In this document: positions 1-6,755 of the stretch, one piece after another
Layout: the number at the start of each line of letters is the position of its first letter
Numbering within the stretch: position 1 is the first letter of the stretch
Source of the DNA: Chloroflexi bacterium RBG_16_64_43
Lineage (GTDB): Bacteria; Chloroflexota; Anaerolineae; Anaerolineales; RBG-16-64-43
NCBI GenBank assembly: GCA_001796965.1
Contig: MGOA01000085.1
Location: 1-9,462, forward strand
DNA: 9,462 nucleotides
Direction: 5' to 3'
Position numbers and translations under genes: made by a program
The notes under the pieces: model-generated
What the model saw: only the letters and a program-made list of their open reading frames with translations
The model's database searches: none
Told to the model about the DNA's origin: nothing

Positions 1-1363
1 TGTCCAACCAACGGGGCATCGCCTCGATCAAGACCTCGGCAGCGGGGCGTCCGCCCACGTGCCGCGTGAAGGTGACGTATCTCTTCCCGCCCACCTCGCT
101 TAGCAGATCGCGGTTGAGCAACCCGTTCGGCACGCCCATCTTGCGCGCCCATCCCAGTAACGCCGGCGTGGGCTGGCCGTGGGCATCGAAGGCGGCCGCC
201 TCATGCGGGCCGCGCTCCACCTTTTCGCTTTCCGTGCTCGACGGGGCGAGCTCCTCCACCAGCACGATGAGGCGGCGCGGTGTAGCGGCGACGCGCACGG
301 CACCGTGCGCGAGATCGTTGGCCGCCAGCACATCGCGCTCGAAGGATTCGCGCATCCAACGCTGCGCTGTCTCAAGGTCATCCGCAGGTAATTCCTCCAC
401 GCCGACCTCGAGCACGAATGGCGCAGGCTTCTTGGGCGCGGCTCCCAATTCCACGGCGGACCTTTGCGCGGACCGCGCCACGGGGAATTTGCCGACGAGC
501 GGAAAGCCGGCCTGTTCGCGCTGAGCGAGGTACGCCTGCGCCACCTGCGCCGCGAGCTCACGCATGCGTCCGAAGAATTGCGCCCGCTCGGTGACACCGA
601 CCGCGCCGCGCGCATCCAGGACGTTGAACGTGTGTGAGCACTTGAGCAGGTAGCTGTGCGCCGGTAGCACCAAGCCGGTGGCGAGCGCGGCGCGTGCCTC
701 GCCGTCGTAGTGGGTGTACACCTCGCGCAGTCGCTCGACGTCCGCCACTTCGAAGTTGTAGCGGCTGTTTTCAACTTCGCTCTGCAGGAACATCTCGCCG
801 TAGGTGAGATCGCCCGTCCAGCGGATCTCCTTAAAGTGCGTACTGCGCTGCAGCGCCATGAGAATGCGCTCGATGCCGTAGGTGATTTCGACCGAGGGAA
901 CCTTGAGCTCGATGCCCCCTGCTTGCTGGAAGTAGGTGAACTGAGTGATCTCCTGGCCGTTGAGCCAGACCTCCCAGCCTAGCCCCCACGCACCAAGCGC
1001 CGGGGCTGCCCAGTTATCTTCGACGAAGCGCACATCGTTGTCGCGCAACGAGACGCCGAGCGCTTCCAGACTCTGCAGGAAGAGTTCCAGCGGGTTCCCC
1101 GGATCGGGTTTGAGGATCACCTGGTACTGAAAGAACTGCCCGAGGCGGTTCGGGTTTTCGCCGTAGCGGCCGTCGGCCGGCCGCACCGAGGGCTCCATGT
1201 AACCCACTCGCCAAGGCTCGGGGCCGAGCACGCGCAGGAAGGTGGCCGGGTTCATCGTGCCGGCCCCGACCTCGGTGTTGACCGGCTGCCAGAGCAGGCA
1301 GCCTTGCTTGGCCCAATACGCTTGCAGCGCGAGGATCACGTCCTGGAATGTCGGGGCGTCCAT
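1..1363 (-). CDS. glyQS: Glycyl-tRNA synthetase, fused alpha-beta single chain (3' end cut by window edge)
   Basis: This enzyme charges tRNA-Gly with glycine in the cytoplasm. The frame opens at ATG 1361-1363 and stays open to the left edge (454 codons visible), so the C-terminal part is missing. Residues 1-290 match the bacterial alpha subunit (class II catalytic core): GCLLWQPVNTEVGAGT (21-36), DGRYGENPNRL (64-74), FVEDNW near 113-118, LGAWGLGWEVWLNG (123-136) and TQFTYFQQAGG (140-150). The alpha subunit normally ends near the AYLAQREQAGFPL motif (277-289). Here the frame continues without a stop through a linker of about 25 residues into the typical beta-subunit start, FVLEVGVEELPADD (316-329). 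The gene is therefore a glyQ-glyS fusion, the arrangement known from Chlamydia and plant organelles; full length should be near 1000 residues. The start is fixed by alignment with GlyQ; an AAAGGA lies about 15 nt upstream, rather far for a Shine-Dalgarno. It has its own promoter and is separated from recO by 279 bp. Confidence 0.95.
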   Translation of the reverse strand, partial: MDAPTFQDVILALQAYWAKQGCLLWQPVNTEVGAGTMNPATFLRVLGPEPWRVGYMEPSVRPADGRYGENPNRLGQFFQYQVILKPDPGNPLELFLQSLEALGVSLRDNDVRFVEDNWAAPALGAWGLGWEVWLNGQEITQFTYFQQAGGIELKVPSVEITYGIERILMALQRSTHFKEIRWTGDLTYGEMFLQSEVENSRYNFEVADVERLREVYTHYDGEARAALATGLVLPAHSYLLKCSHTFNVLDARGAVGVTERAQFFGRMRELAAQVAQAYLAQREQAGFPLVGKFPVARSAQRSAVELGAAPKKPAPFVLEVGVEELPADDLETAQRWMRESFERDVLAANDLAHGAVRVAATPRRLIVLVEELAPSSTESEKVERGPHEAAAFDAHGQPTPALLGWARKMGVPNGLLNRDLLSEVGGKRYVTFTRHVGGRPAAEVLIEAMPRWLD

Positions 1364-1419
1364 GCTTGAGTGTGGTTATCCTTTGCGCGCGCGGAGGATG
1401 AAGAGCGGCGCTGCGAAGG

Positions 1420-1428
1420 ATTATAACA
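1420..1428 (-). promoter_or_regulatory. Extended -10 promoter for glyQS
   Basis: Read on the minus strand the site is TGT-TATAAT-CC, a perfect -10 hexamer (1420-1425) with the TG extension (1427-1428). No convincing -35 box is seen 16-18 bp upstream, which fits an extended -10 promoter. Transcription would begin near 1413, giving a leader of about 50 nt before the glyQS ATG. The TG of the extension lies in a 12-bp palindrome (1427-1438). Confidence 0.6.
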
Positions 1429-1438
1429 AGCGCGCTTG
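1427..1438. repeat. 12-bp perfect palindrome overlapping the glyQS promoter
   Basis: CAAGCGCGCTTG is a perfect palindrome directly upstream of, and touching, the extended -10 element of glyQS. Its position would suit a repressor operator, but GC-rich palindromes arise easily by chance in this genome, and no second copy is seen in the window. A regulatory role is only a guess. Confidence 0.35.
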
Positions 1439-1594
1439 CTTCGAGCCGGACCTCCGGAAGAGGGCATAGCATGCATTACGGATGACCGTGTGCGCGCGAC
1501 ATGCGCACGATTCCCGCGCGCGGCAGACATGTTGGGGCACGCCATGGCGTCCCCCGACAGTGTCATCGCGAGAAGTGTCGACAGCAAAGTGAGG

Positions 1595-1615
1595 AAAGAG
1601 GCCAAGGACCTCTTT
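1595..1615 (-). terminator. Candidate hairpin terminator after recO
   Basis: About 27 bp past the recO stop codon the minus strand reads AAAGAGG, a 7-nt loop, then CCTCTTT: a perfect 7-bp stem. It is followed by CCTCACTTTG rather than a run of T, so it is not a classical intrinsic terminator. It sits where the glmU-to-recO transcript should end, ahead of the separate glyQS promoter. The remaining intergenic sequence (1364-1642) shows no other gene or RNA. Confidence 0.4.
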
Positions 1616-1642
1616 CGTGTTTTGGGGGAGCGCCGGTCGTCA

Positions 1643-2422
1643 TCAGGTCGGCGAAGCAGGATGGTGCTGCGCCACCTCGTGCAGAAAATCGGCCGAGCGA
1701 ATCGGCCGTTCGAGGTGAAATTGCGTGTATTGGCGGAGCAGCATCTCTACTTCGATCAACACCCCCGGGCGGATGCTGAGATCGACAACCGCCGCCAGCG
1801 CTTCGCGCTGCAGGTGGCGCATCACCTTGAGCGCAGGCAACGAGAGGGGCAGGCATTCGGGGGTCGTTTTCGCGCAGCGTGGGCACACCACCCCGCCCAG
1901 GCCGGGGCTGAAGTGCTGGTTCTCCGCCACGATGGTTTCCTTGCCCACCACGCACGTGTGCAGCTGCGGGCGATAGCCCATGATCTCCAGCAGCCGCAGA
2001 TCATAGTAGCGCAGCACCACATCCGGCGCGGGCACCACGCACAGCCTCTCCAGCGTCTCGCACAATAAAGCGTACGCAGCCGGGCCGCCCGCTTCATCCG
2101 GTGAAAACCGGTCGAGCATTTCAACCGCGTAGGAGGCTGCCGCAGATCGCAGCAGATCGTCGCGCAGCGGGCGGTACGCGGACAATGTCTCGGCCTGGGT
2201 GATGATATCCAGCTCGCGCCCATGCGCCACGAGCAGCATGCTGCGCATGAAGAGCTCCAGGTGGCCTGCCTTGCGCGAGCGCGGTTTGCGTATACCGACC
2301 GCCTTGGCGCGGAACTTCCCACGCTGCGGCGAGAACAGGGTGAGGATGCGGTCGGCCTCGCCCCAACTGCGGCGGCGCAGGACGATGGCCTCAGTGCGGA
2401 CGACGTGTTCGCGAGGGCTCAC
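1643..2422 (-). CDS. recO: DNA repair protein RecO
   Basis: RecO works with RecF and RecR to load RecA onto SSB-coated gapped DNA. The 259-residue length is normal for the family. The N-terminal OB-fold region shows the expected pattern TEAIVLRRRSWGEADRILTL (10-29) and KAVGIRKPRSR (40-50); an alpha-helical middle part follows. The family's cysteine region is at about 154-186 with C157, C180 and C183 (VVCPRC). The usual first pair CxxC is reduced to C157-V-V-G, so one of four ligands is missing. The start is GTG (2420-2422), 18 bp after the cdd stop; no clear Shine-Dalgarno is visible, so translation may depend on coupling to cdd. It is the last gene of the glmU-corC-cdd-recO run. The era gene, often found beside cdd and recO in other bacteria, is absent here. 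Confidence 0.92.
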   Translation of the reverse strand: MSPREHVVRTEAIVLRRRSWGEADRILTLFSPQRGKFRAKAVGIRKPRSRKAGHLELFMRSMLLVAHGRELDIITQAETLSAYRPLRDDLLRSAAASYAVEMLDRFSPDEAGGPAAYALLCETLERLCVVPAPDVVLRYYDLRLLEIMGYRPQLHTCVVGKETIVAENQHFSPGLGGVVCPRCAKTTPECLPLSLPALKVMRHLQREALAAVVDLSIRPGVLIEVEMLLRQYTQFHLERPIRSADFLHEVAQHHPASPT

Positions 2423-2440
2423 GGATTAACGCGGGCGCGG

Positions 2441-2845
2441 CTACCGCCCGCGCAGGTTCGAGGCGCCGAAAGCATGCGGCAGCAACCCGCCCACGGTGGT
2501 CTCGAGGCTCGGGTGGCCGCTCTCATCGACGATGGCCACTTCGGTTTCAAGGCCGAATTCCGCCAGCGCCTGACGGCACGAACCGCAGGGCGTCCCGCCG
2601 TCACGGGTCAGCACCACCAGCGCCGAGAAGCGCCGCTCGCCGGCTGCGACAGCTGCGAAAAGCGCCACTCGTTCCGCACACAGACCGGTCGGGTAGGCCG
2701 CGTTCTCGACGTTCGCCCCGCTGAAGACCACCCCCGACTCGGCCATGAGCGCCGCGCCCACGGCATAGCCCGAGTACGGGGCATAGGCATGGGCGCGGGC
2801 CTCGGCCGCCCGCCGGGTCAGTTGTTCGCGTATCTCAGCCTTCAC
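2441..2845 (-). CDS. cdd: Cytidine deaminase
   Basis: Hydrolytic deamination of cytidine and deoxycytidine to uridine and deoxyuridine in pyrimidine salvage, in the cytoplasm. The 134-residue size is that of the small homotetrameric zinc enzyme. Visible motifs are YAPYSGYAVGAAL (21-33), the substrate loop NVENAAYP (45-52), C56-A57-E58 (zinc ligand plus catalytic glutamate) and P86-C87-G88-S89-C90 (the other two zinc ligands). All three cysteine ligands and the catalytic glutamate are present, so it should be active. The start is GTG at 2843-2845, chosen because GGAGGT (2851-2856) lies 5 nt upstream. The first 11 bp overlap the end of the corC-like gene, which indicates translational coupling. 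Confidence 0.95.
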   Translation of the reverse strand: MKAEIREQLTRRAAEARAHAYAPYSGYAVGAALMAESGVVFSGANVENAAYPTGLCAERVALFAAVAAGERRFSALVVLTRDGGTPCGSCRQALAEFGLETEVAIVDESGHPSLETTVGGLLPHAFGASNLRGR

Positions 2846-4127
2846 CTTCCACCTCCGACTCGGGCAGCGGGCTCTGCGGCAAGCGCACAGCGCGTACGCG
2901 ACGGATGCGGCGCCCCGCGACTTGCTCGACGATCCAGCGGAAGCCCTCTACCCACACCGACTCGCCGCGCTCGGGGACTTTTCCCAACTGAGCGTAGAGC
3001 AGACCGCCCAGCGTATCGCCGAACTCATCCGTCAAGTGGACGTCCAGTTCCTCGTTGACCTCGTTGATGTTCAGCCCGGCGTCGAGCAGATACTCGTCCT
3101 CTCCGGTGCGAACGATGGCTGCTTCCTCGGCTGCATCGTACTCGTCGCGGATCTCTCCGACGATTTCCTCCAGCAGGTCTTCGATGGTGACCACACCCGC
3201 GGTGCCGCCATACTCATCCACCACCACGGCCATGTGAATGCGCTGCGACTGGAGCTCCGCCAGGAGTTCGTCGGCCTTCTTGGCCTCCGGCACAAAGTGC
3301 ACCGGCCGCAAGATATCGCGCAGCGCCACCGGGCGCTCTTCGCGCGTTGCACGCAGCAAGTCCTTAACATGGACCAGACCGATCACGTTGTCGACGCTGT
3401 TCTCGTACACCGGCAGGCGGGAATGTCCGTGTCGAATGGCAATGTCGACCGCTGCCGGCAGCGGCATCTTCGCCTCGACGGCCTGGATATCGATGCGCGG
3501 AACCATCACCTCGCGCACTAACGTGTCGCCGAGCTTGAAGATGGAGTAGATCATCTCCTTCTCCTCTTCCTCGATGGCTCCGCCCTCCTCGCCCGCATCC
3601 ACCAGGGTCTTGATCTCCTCCTCGGTGACCACCGCCGGCACGCCGCGCGGACCAATGCGCCCGCCGCCGACGCGCAGCAGGGTCCAGGTGAACGGCCAGA
3701 AGATGATCTCGGTCAGGCCGATCAGCGGGGCCAGCGTTAGGCTGACCGCCTCCGGCGCGCGCAGTGCCAGCGCCTCCGCCACCACCTCGCCCAGCGCGAT
3801 CAGCACCGCCAGGAGCAGCACCGCCACCAGCCAACCCCAACCTGTCAAGTCGCGGCCGGGCAGGACGACGGGCCACAGGCCCGAGAAGACCTGCGCCGCC
3901 GTAAGGCAAACCGCCACGCGGCACACCATTTGGGCGCCGCGCGAGGCGGCGATCAGGCGGGTCGACTCATTCGCCAGGCGCAGCGCCAGCCCAGCCCCGC
4001 GTCGCCCCTCATCGCGCCATTGCTCGAGGAGTGTCCGCCGGGCATTGACCATCGCCGCCCGGCCGGCGGCCAGGAGCAGGTTGAAGGCGTACAGCAAGAT
4101 CGCAGTCGTCCAGGGGAAGCTGGGCAT
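2835..4127 (-). CDS. CorC/HlyC-type CNNM membrane protein with CBS pair
   Basis: This is a 430-residue member of the CNNM/CorC family (often annotated 'hemolysin' or CorC), whose members are linked to magnesium or cobalt efflux and homeostasis; the substrate here is not known. Residues 1-160 form the CNNM (DUF21) membrane domain, with hydrophobic spans near 6-26, 66-90, 97-122 and 128-152. Next comes the acidic linker VTEEEIKTLVDAGEEGGAIE (167-186). The CBS pair spans about 205-325: DTLVREVMVPRIDIQAV (201-217), then HSRLPVYENSVDNVIGLVHV (235-254), then AVVVDEYGGTAGVVTIEDLL (300-319). The C-terminal CorC_HlyC domain runs from about 338 to 415 (DEFGDTLGGLL 367-377). ATG 4125-4127 was chosen because it opens the first membrane helix; the frame continues upstream but that part overlaps glmU. 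It starts 20 bp after the glmU stop and its end overlaps cdd by 11 bp. Confidence 0.9.
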   Translation of the reverse strand: MPSFPWTTAILLYAFNLLLAAGRAAMVNARRTLLEQWRDEGRRGAGLALRLANESTRLIAASRGAQMVCRVAVCLTAAQVFSGLWPVVLPGRDLTGWGWLVAVLLLAVLIALGEVVAEALALRAPEAVSLTLAPLIGLTEIIFWPFTWTLLRVGGGRIGPRGVPAVVTEEEIKTLVDAGEEGGAIEEEEKEMIYSIFKLGDTLVREVMVPRIDIQAVEAKMPLPAAVDIAIRHGHSRLPVYENSVDNVIGLVHVKDLLRATREERPVALRDILRPVHFVPEAKKADELLAELQSQRIHMAVVVDEYGGTAGVVTIEDLLEEIVGEIRDEYDAAEEAAIVRTGEDEYLLDAGLNINEVNEELDVHLTDEFGDTLGGLLYAQLGKVPERGESVWVEGFRWIVEQVAGRRIRRVRAVRLPQSPLPESEVEGEG

Positions 4128-4147
4128 GGCTCGTCCGTCGGCGCAGG

Positions 4148-5503
4148 CTATTCTTTCGCGGGGGTAAGCCGGCGGATGGCACGCGCCGGCATGCCCACGG
4201 CCAGAGTGTGGTCGGGTACATTGCGCGTCACGACGCTCCCTGCGCCGGTGCGCGCACCGCGGCCGATCTTCACCGGAGCGACCAGCATCGTATCGCTGCC
4301 AATGAACGCCCCCTCCCCGATTTCGGTCGCGTTCTTCTTCTGCCCATCGAAGTTGCAGGTAATCGTTCCGGCGCCGATATTGACCTCGGCCCCGATGTGC
4401 GCATCGCCGATGTAGCTGAAGTGGCCCATCTTCGTCCCCGGACCGAGGGTTGAGTCCTTGACCTCGCCGAAGTTGCCCATGTGGACGCCGCGCTCGAGCA
4501 CCGCTCCTTTGCGCAGATGAGCGAAGGGACCCACGCTCACCTCGTCGGCCAGTCTTGCGCCCTCCACGATGGCCACCTCCACCCGGCACCGGTCACCCAG
4601 GATTGCGTTGCGCAGCGTGGTGTCGGGGCCGATCTGGCAGCCCCGCCCCAGGTGCGTGGTGCCCTCCAGGCGCGTGTTTGGCAGCAGCACCGTGTCGGCG
4701 CCGATCTCCACCCCGCCCTGGATGTAGGTGGTGGCCGGGTCAATCATCGTCACACCGGCTTCCATCCAACGCCGATTGATGCGTGCACGCAGCGCGGTCT
4801 CGGCCTCGGCCAGATGCACGCGCGTGTTGACCCCGATCCACTCGTTCGGATCTTCGATCGGAGTGGCCAACACCCCGCCGGGTTGGGCTGCGGCCATTTC
4901 TACAAGGTCGGTCAGATAGAGCTCGCCTTTGGGTGAAGGCCGAACCTGCGCGAGAGACGGCCACAGCCAGGCCTCACGCGCGACGTACACCCCGGGGTTG
5001 ATTTCGGATAGTCCTCGCTGATGAGAGTCGGCCTCGCTCTCTTCCACAACCGCCCGCACGGCGCCCGTCTCATCGCGCACAATACGTCCGAAGCCGCGCG
5101 CATTCTGGTCCCGTCCGGTGAGCATGCCCAGCGGCCCGCCATGAGCCTGCATACTCTCGATAAGCCGGCGCAGCGACGCGGACTGGAGCAGCGGCATGTC
5201 GCCATAGGTGACCAGAACGAAGTCGACCCTCCCGCGCAGCAGCGGCTCGGCGCGGCGCACGGCATCGGCCGTTCCTAGGAGATCCGGCTGAATGATGCAT
5301 TCGGCTTTCTCGCCCGCTTCGGCCCGCAGCGCCTCTGCAGCGTGCCCGATCACCAGGATGGGCAGCGCGCCGGTGGCTTCATGCGCCGCCTCCAGTGCAA
5401 AGTGGACCAGCGGACGCCCGCCCAGCAGATGCAGCATCTTGGGTCGCTCCGACCTCATGCGGGTGCCCAGGCCCGCGGCAAGCACGACGGCGCGAATCCT
5501 CAT
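4148..5503 (-). CDS. glmU: Bifunctional GlmU: GlcNAc-1-P uridyltransferase / GlcN-1-P acetyltransferase
   Basis: GlmU makes UDP-GlcNAc in two steps: acetylation of glucosamine-1-phosphate, then transfer of UMP. The product feeds peptidoglycan and other envelope polymers. Length is 451 residues (E. coli 456). The N-terminal Rossmann-type pyrophosphorylase domain shows VVLAAGLGTRM (6-16) with K22, the Y100-G101-D102 metal site, GFGRIVRDE (137-145), EINPGVYV (167-174) and GVNTRVHLAEAE (224-235) with N226. The C-terminal left-handed beta-helix (about 250-440) carries the hexapeptide repeats and the acetyltransferase residues expected from E. coli: R331, K349, H361 (GHFSYIGDA), then NIGAGTITCNFDG (375-387). 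Both halves look complete. ATG 5501-5503 has GGAAAGGA about 6 nt upstream. No promoter is seen between it and the tRNA-Gln gene 139 bp upstream, so the two are probably co-transcribed. Confidence 0.96.
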   Translation of the reverse strand: MRIRAVVLAAGLGTRMRSERPKMLHLLGGRPLVHFALEAAHEATGALPILVIGHAAEALRAEAGEKAECIIQPDLLGTADAVRRAEPLLRGRVDFVLVTYGDMPLLQSASLRRLIESMQAHGGPLGMLTGRDQNARGFGRIVRDETGAVRAVVEESEADSHQRGLSEINPGVYVAREAWLWPSLAQVRPSPKGELYLTDLVEMAAAQPGGVLATPIEDPNEWIGVNTRVHLAEAETALRARINRRWMEAGVTMIDPATTYIQGGVEIGADTVLLPNTRLEGTTHLGRGCQIGPDTTLRNAILGDRCRVEVAIVEGARLADEVSVGPFAHLRKGAVLERGVHMGNFGEVKDSTLGPGTKMGHFSYIGDAHIGAEVNIGAGTITCNFDGQKKNATEIGEGAFIGSDTMLVAPVKIGRGARTGAGSVVTRNVPDHTLAVGMPARAIRRLTPAKE

Positions 5504-5624
5504 GGTAGATCCTTTCCGCGCAGAAGAGTCCGGCTCTCGCTCGACATCGGCCGCGCAGCCCGACGAGGACTGGCAGTCGACAAAAGCATGCGGGGGACAA
5601 CAGAGGGAGACAGGGTGACGCATC

Positions 5625-5639
5625 CTGCCCAGAGGGCAG
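5625..5639 (-). other. Hairpin just 3' of tRNA-Gln
   Basis: CTGCCC-TCT-GGGCAG forms a perfect 6-bp stem with a 3-nt loop, beginning 3 nt after the end of the tRNA. It lacks a following T-run, so it is at best a weak or factor-dependent terminator. It may instead be a processing or attenuation element between the tRNA and glmU. The rest of the 5504-5642 leader shows no gene. Confidence 0.35.
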
Positions 5640-5642
5640 AGG

Positions 5643-5713
5643 CTGGGGCGCCAGGATTCGAACCTAGATCCACGGATTCAAAGTCCGGTGTGCTGCCGTT
5701 GCACCACGCCCCA
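5643..5713 (-). tRNA. tRNA-Gln (anticodon TTG)
   Basis: The minus strand folds into a complete cloverleaf. The acceptor stem is TGGGGCG (5707-5713) paired with CGCCCCA (5644-5650), with discriminator G at 5643. The D stem is GTGC/GCAC. The anticodon loop is CTTTGAA (anticodon TTG), and the T arm is CTAGG-TTCGAAT-CCTGG with one G-U pair. The U1-A72 start and G73 are usual for bacterial tRNA-Gln. The outermost pair of the anticodon stem (27-43) is a C-U mismatch; the other four pairs are sound. CCA is not encoded (the next bases are CCT), so it must be added after transcription. Confidence 0.95.
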
Positions 5714-5806
5714 TCGAGTGGCTTTGCCGCACGCGCCGCAGCGCACACCGTCTTGCGCGCCCGGCGTCACGCGTTCGGCAGACGATTCATGCCGGCCAGC
5801 GCGCGG

Positions 5807-5815
5807 ATTGTAACA
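5807..5815 (-). promoter_or_regulatory. Extended -10 promoter for tRNA-Gln / glmU operon
   Basis: The minus strand reads TGT-TACAAT-CC, 8 bp past the stop of the CPBP gene and about 94 bp before the tRNA 5' end. It matches the glyQS element except for one base. No good -35 is visible. Transcription would begin near 5800, leaving a 5' leader of about 87 nt to be removed by tRNA processing. Confidence 0.5.
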
Positions 5816-5822
5816 TGGGGGA

Positions 5823-6722
5823 TTACGGGCTAGCGAGCTGCTCACCCCTCGCGCGCCGTGCGTGATGGAACGCCAGTATCACCAAGCAGACCACAACCAG
5901 CGCCAGGGTCGCCGCCAATCCGCCCTCCGGCCCGAAGGCGCCTCCCGTCCACAGCGGCGGACCACTCACCTGGGCTACTGCGCCGGCGGAGAATTCCGTC
6001 AGGCCGCTCACCGGAAGCCCGAATACCGGCCCCAAGAGGTAGTTCCATATGAAGTGGAACGCGGTGGGCAGCCACAGGCTGTTGCTGATGCGCAGGGCCA
6101 AGGCAAAAGCCAATCCGGCGAGAGCGATATTCACCAGCGCGACGAAATTCAAGCTCGGATTCAGCAGGTGCGCTAACGAGAAGAGAATCGAAGATCCCAC
6201 GGCCCCCAGCCACCAGCCTCGCCAGCGAGCGAGCAGGGAGAGCAGGTAGCCGCGAAAGGCGATTTCTTCGGCGAGCGCTGCGGGCAACAAGACGACGGCG
6301 TTCGCGGCCAGGCCGTTGAGAGTCCAGCCGCCATGGAATTGGGCCCAGCCGGCGATGGCAAACAGCGCCGTCAACATGCCAATCGCCAGGGCGCCCAGCG
6401 CCACGCCCGAGAGGGTACTCGCCAACCAATCCTGGCGAACCATGCGCAGCGTTCGCCAGCCGGCGCGGTCCAAGAAGCGCAAGAAGCCCCAGGTTGCGAG
6501 CGCCAGAACGCCCAACTCCAACCACGTGGAGAGTGCGAGCAACCAGGCCGGCAAGCGCCCCTCGAGCACCTCGCCTAGCCAGCCCGTCACGCCGGTGAGA
6601 GTCAGGCCGACGATCGCAACGCCCAACAGGGTCCCCACCACCAGTTGGGAGCCGAAGATGACTGCCACGTAGTACAGGCTGGCGCGGACTAGAGGATGCA
6701 GGCGGGGTGAGGCAGGAAGCAT
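5823..6722 (-). CDS. CPBP-family intramembrane metalloprotease homologue (Abi/Rce1-like)
   Basis: This is a polytopic membrane protein of the CPBP family, which includes the Rce1-type CAAX prenyl protease and bacterial proteins tied to bacteriocin self-immunity. With ATG 6720-6722 as start it has 299 residues. There is an earlier in-frame GTG at 6753-6755, directly after the oppF stop; neither start has a clear Shine-Dalgarno, so 11 more residues are possible. The three family motifs are present: E152-E153-x3-R157 (AEEIAFRGYLL 151-161), F181-x3-H185 (FSLAHLLNP) and H223-x3-N227 (HFIWN). About eight hydrophobic spans are visible, e.g. near 16-48, 60-84, 104-125, 140-150, 172-187, 193-212, 218-235 and 267-286. 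The key residues suggest an active peptidase; its substrate cannot be told. It follows oppD-oppF closely and is probably in their transcript. Confidence 0.88.
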   Translation of the reverse strand: MLPASPRLHPLVRASLYYVAVIFGSQLVVGTLLGVAIVGLTLTGVTGWLGEVLEGRLPAWLLALSTWLELGVLALATWGFLRFLDRAGWRTLRMVRQDWLASTLSGVALGALAIGMLTALFAIAGWAQFHGGWTLNGLAANAVVLLPAALAEEIAFRGYLLSLLARWRGWWLGAVGSSILFSLAHLLNPSLNFVALVNIALAGLAFALALRISNSLWLPTAFHFIWNYLLGPVFGLPVSGLTEFSAGAVAQVSGPPLWTGGAFGPEGGLAATLALVVVCLVILAFHHARRARGEQLASP

Positions 6723-6755
6723 GCTGCGATCGTCGAGGGGCGGCGCCCGGTGCAC

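Noticed and set aside
66..774. Overlapping plus- and minus-strand open frames at the left end
   Set aside because: They are shadows of the glyQS frame, which shows continuous homology to both synthetase subunits.
1364..1642. T-box riboswitch or small gene between recO and glyQS
   Set aside because: No sequence like the conserved T-box core is seen on the minus strand, and the short open frames in this gap have no recognisable protein features or ribosome sites.
2222..3058. Long open frame of 278 codons on the plus strand
   Set aside because: It lies opposite recO, cdd and the end of the corC-like gene, all of which have clear family motifs. Its translation is arginine- and proline-rich low-complexity of the kind produced by antisense reading of GC-rich genes.
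4128..4589. N-terminal extension of the CorC-like protein by about 150 residues
   Set aside because: The upstream part overlaps glmU in a different frame, is low-complexity, and precedes the natural first membrane helix that begins at ATG 4127.
5504..5623. 40-residue N-terminal extension of GlmU
   Set aside because: GlmU proteins begin a few residues before the LAAGLGTRM motif; the ATG at 5503 fits this and has a good Shine-Dalgarno.
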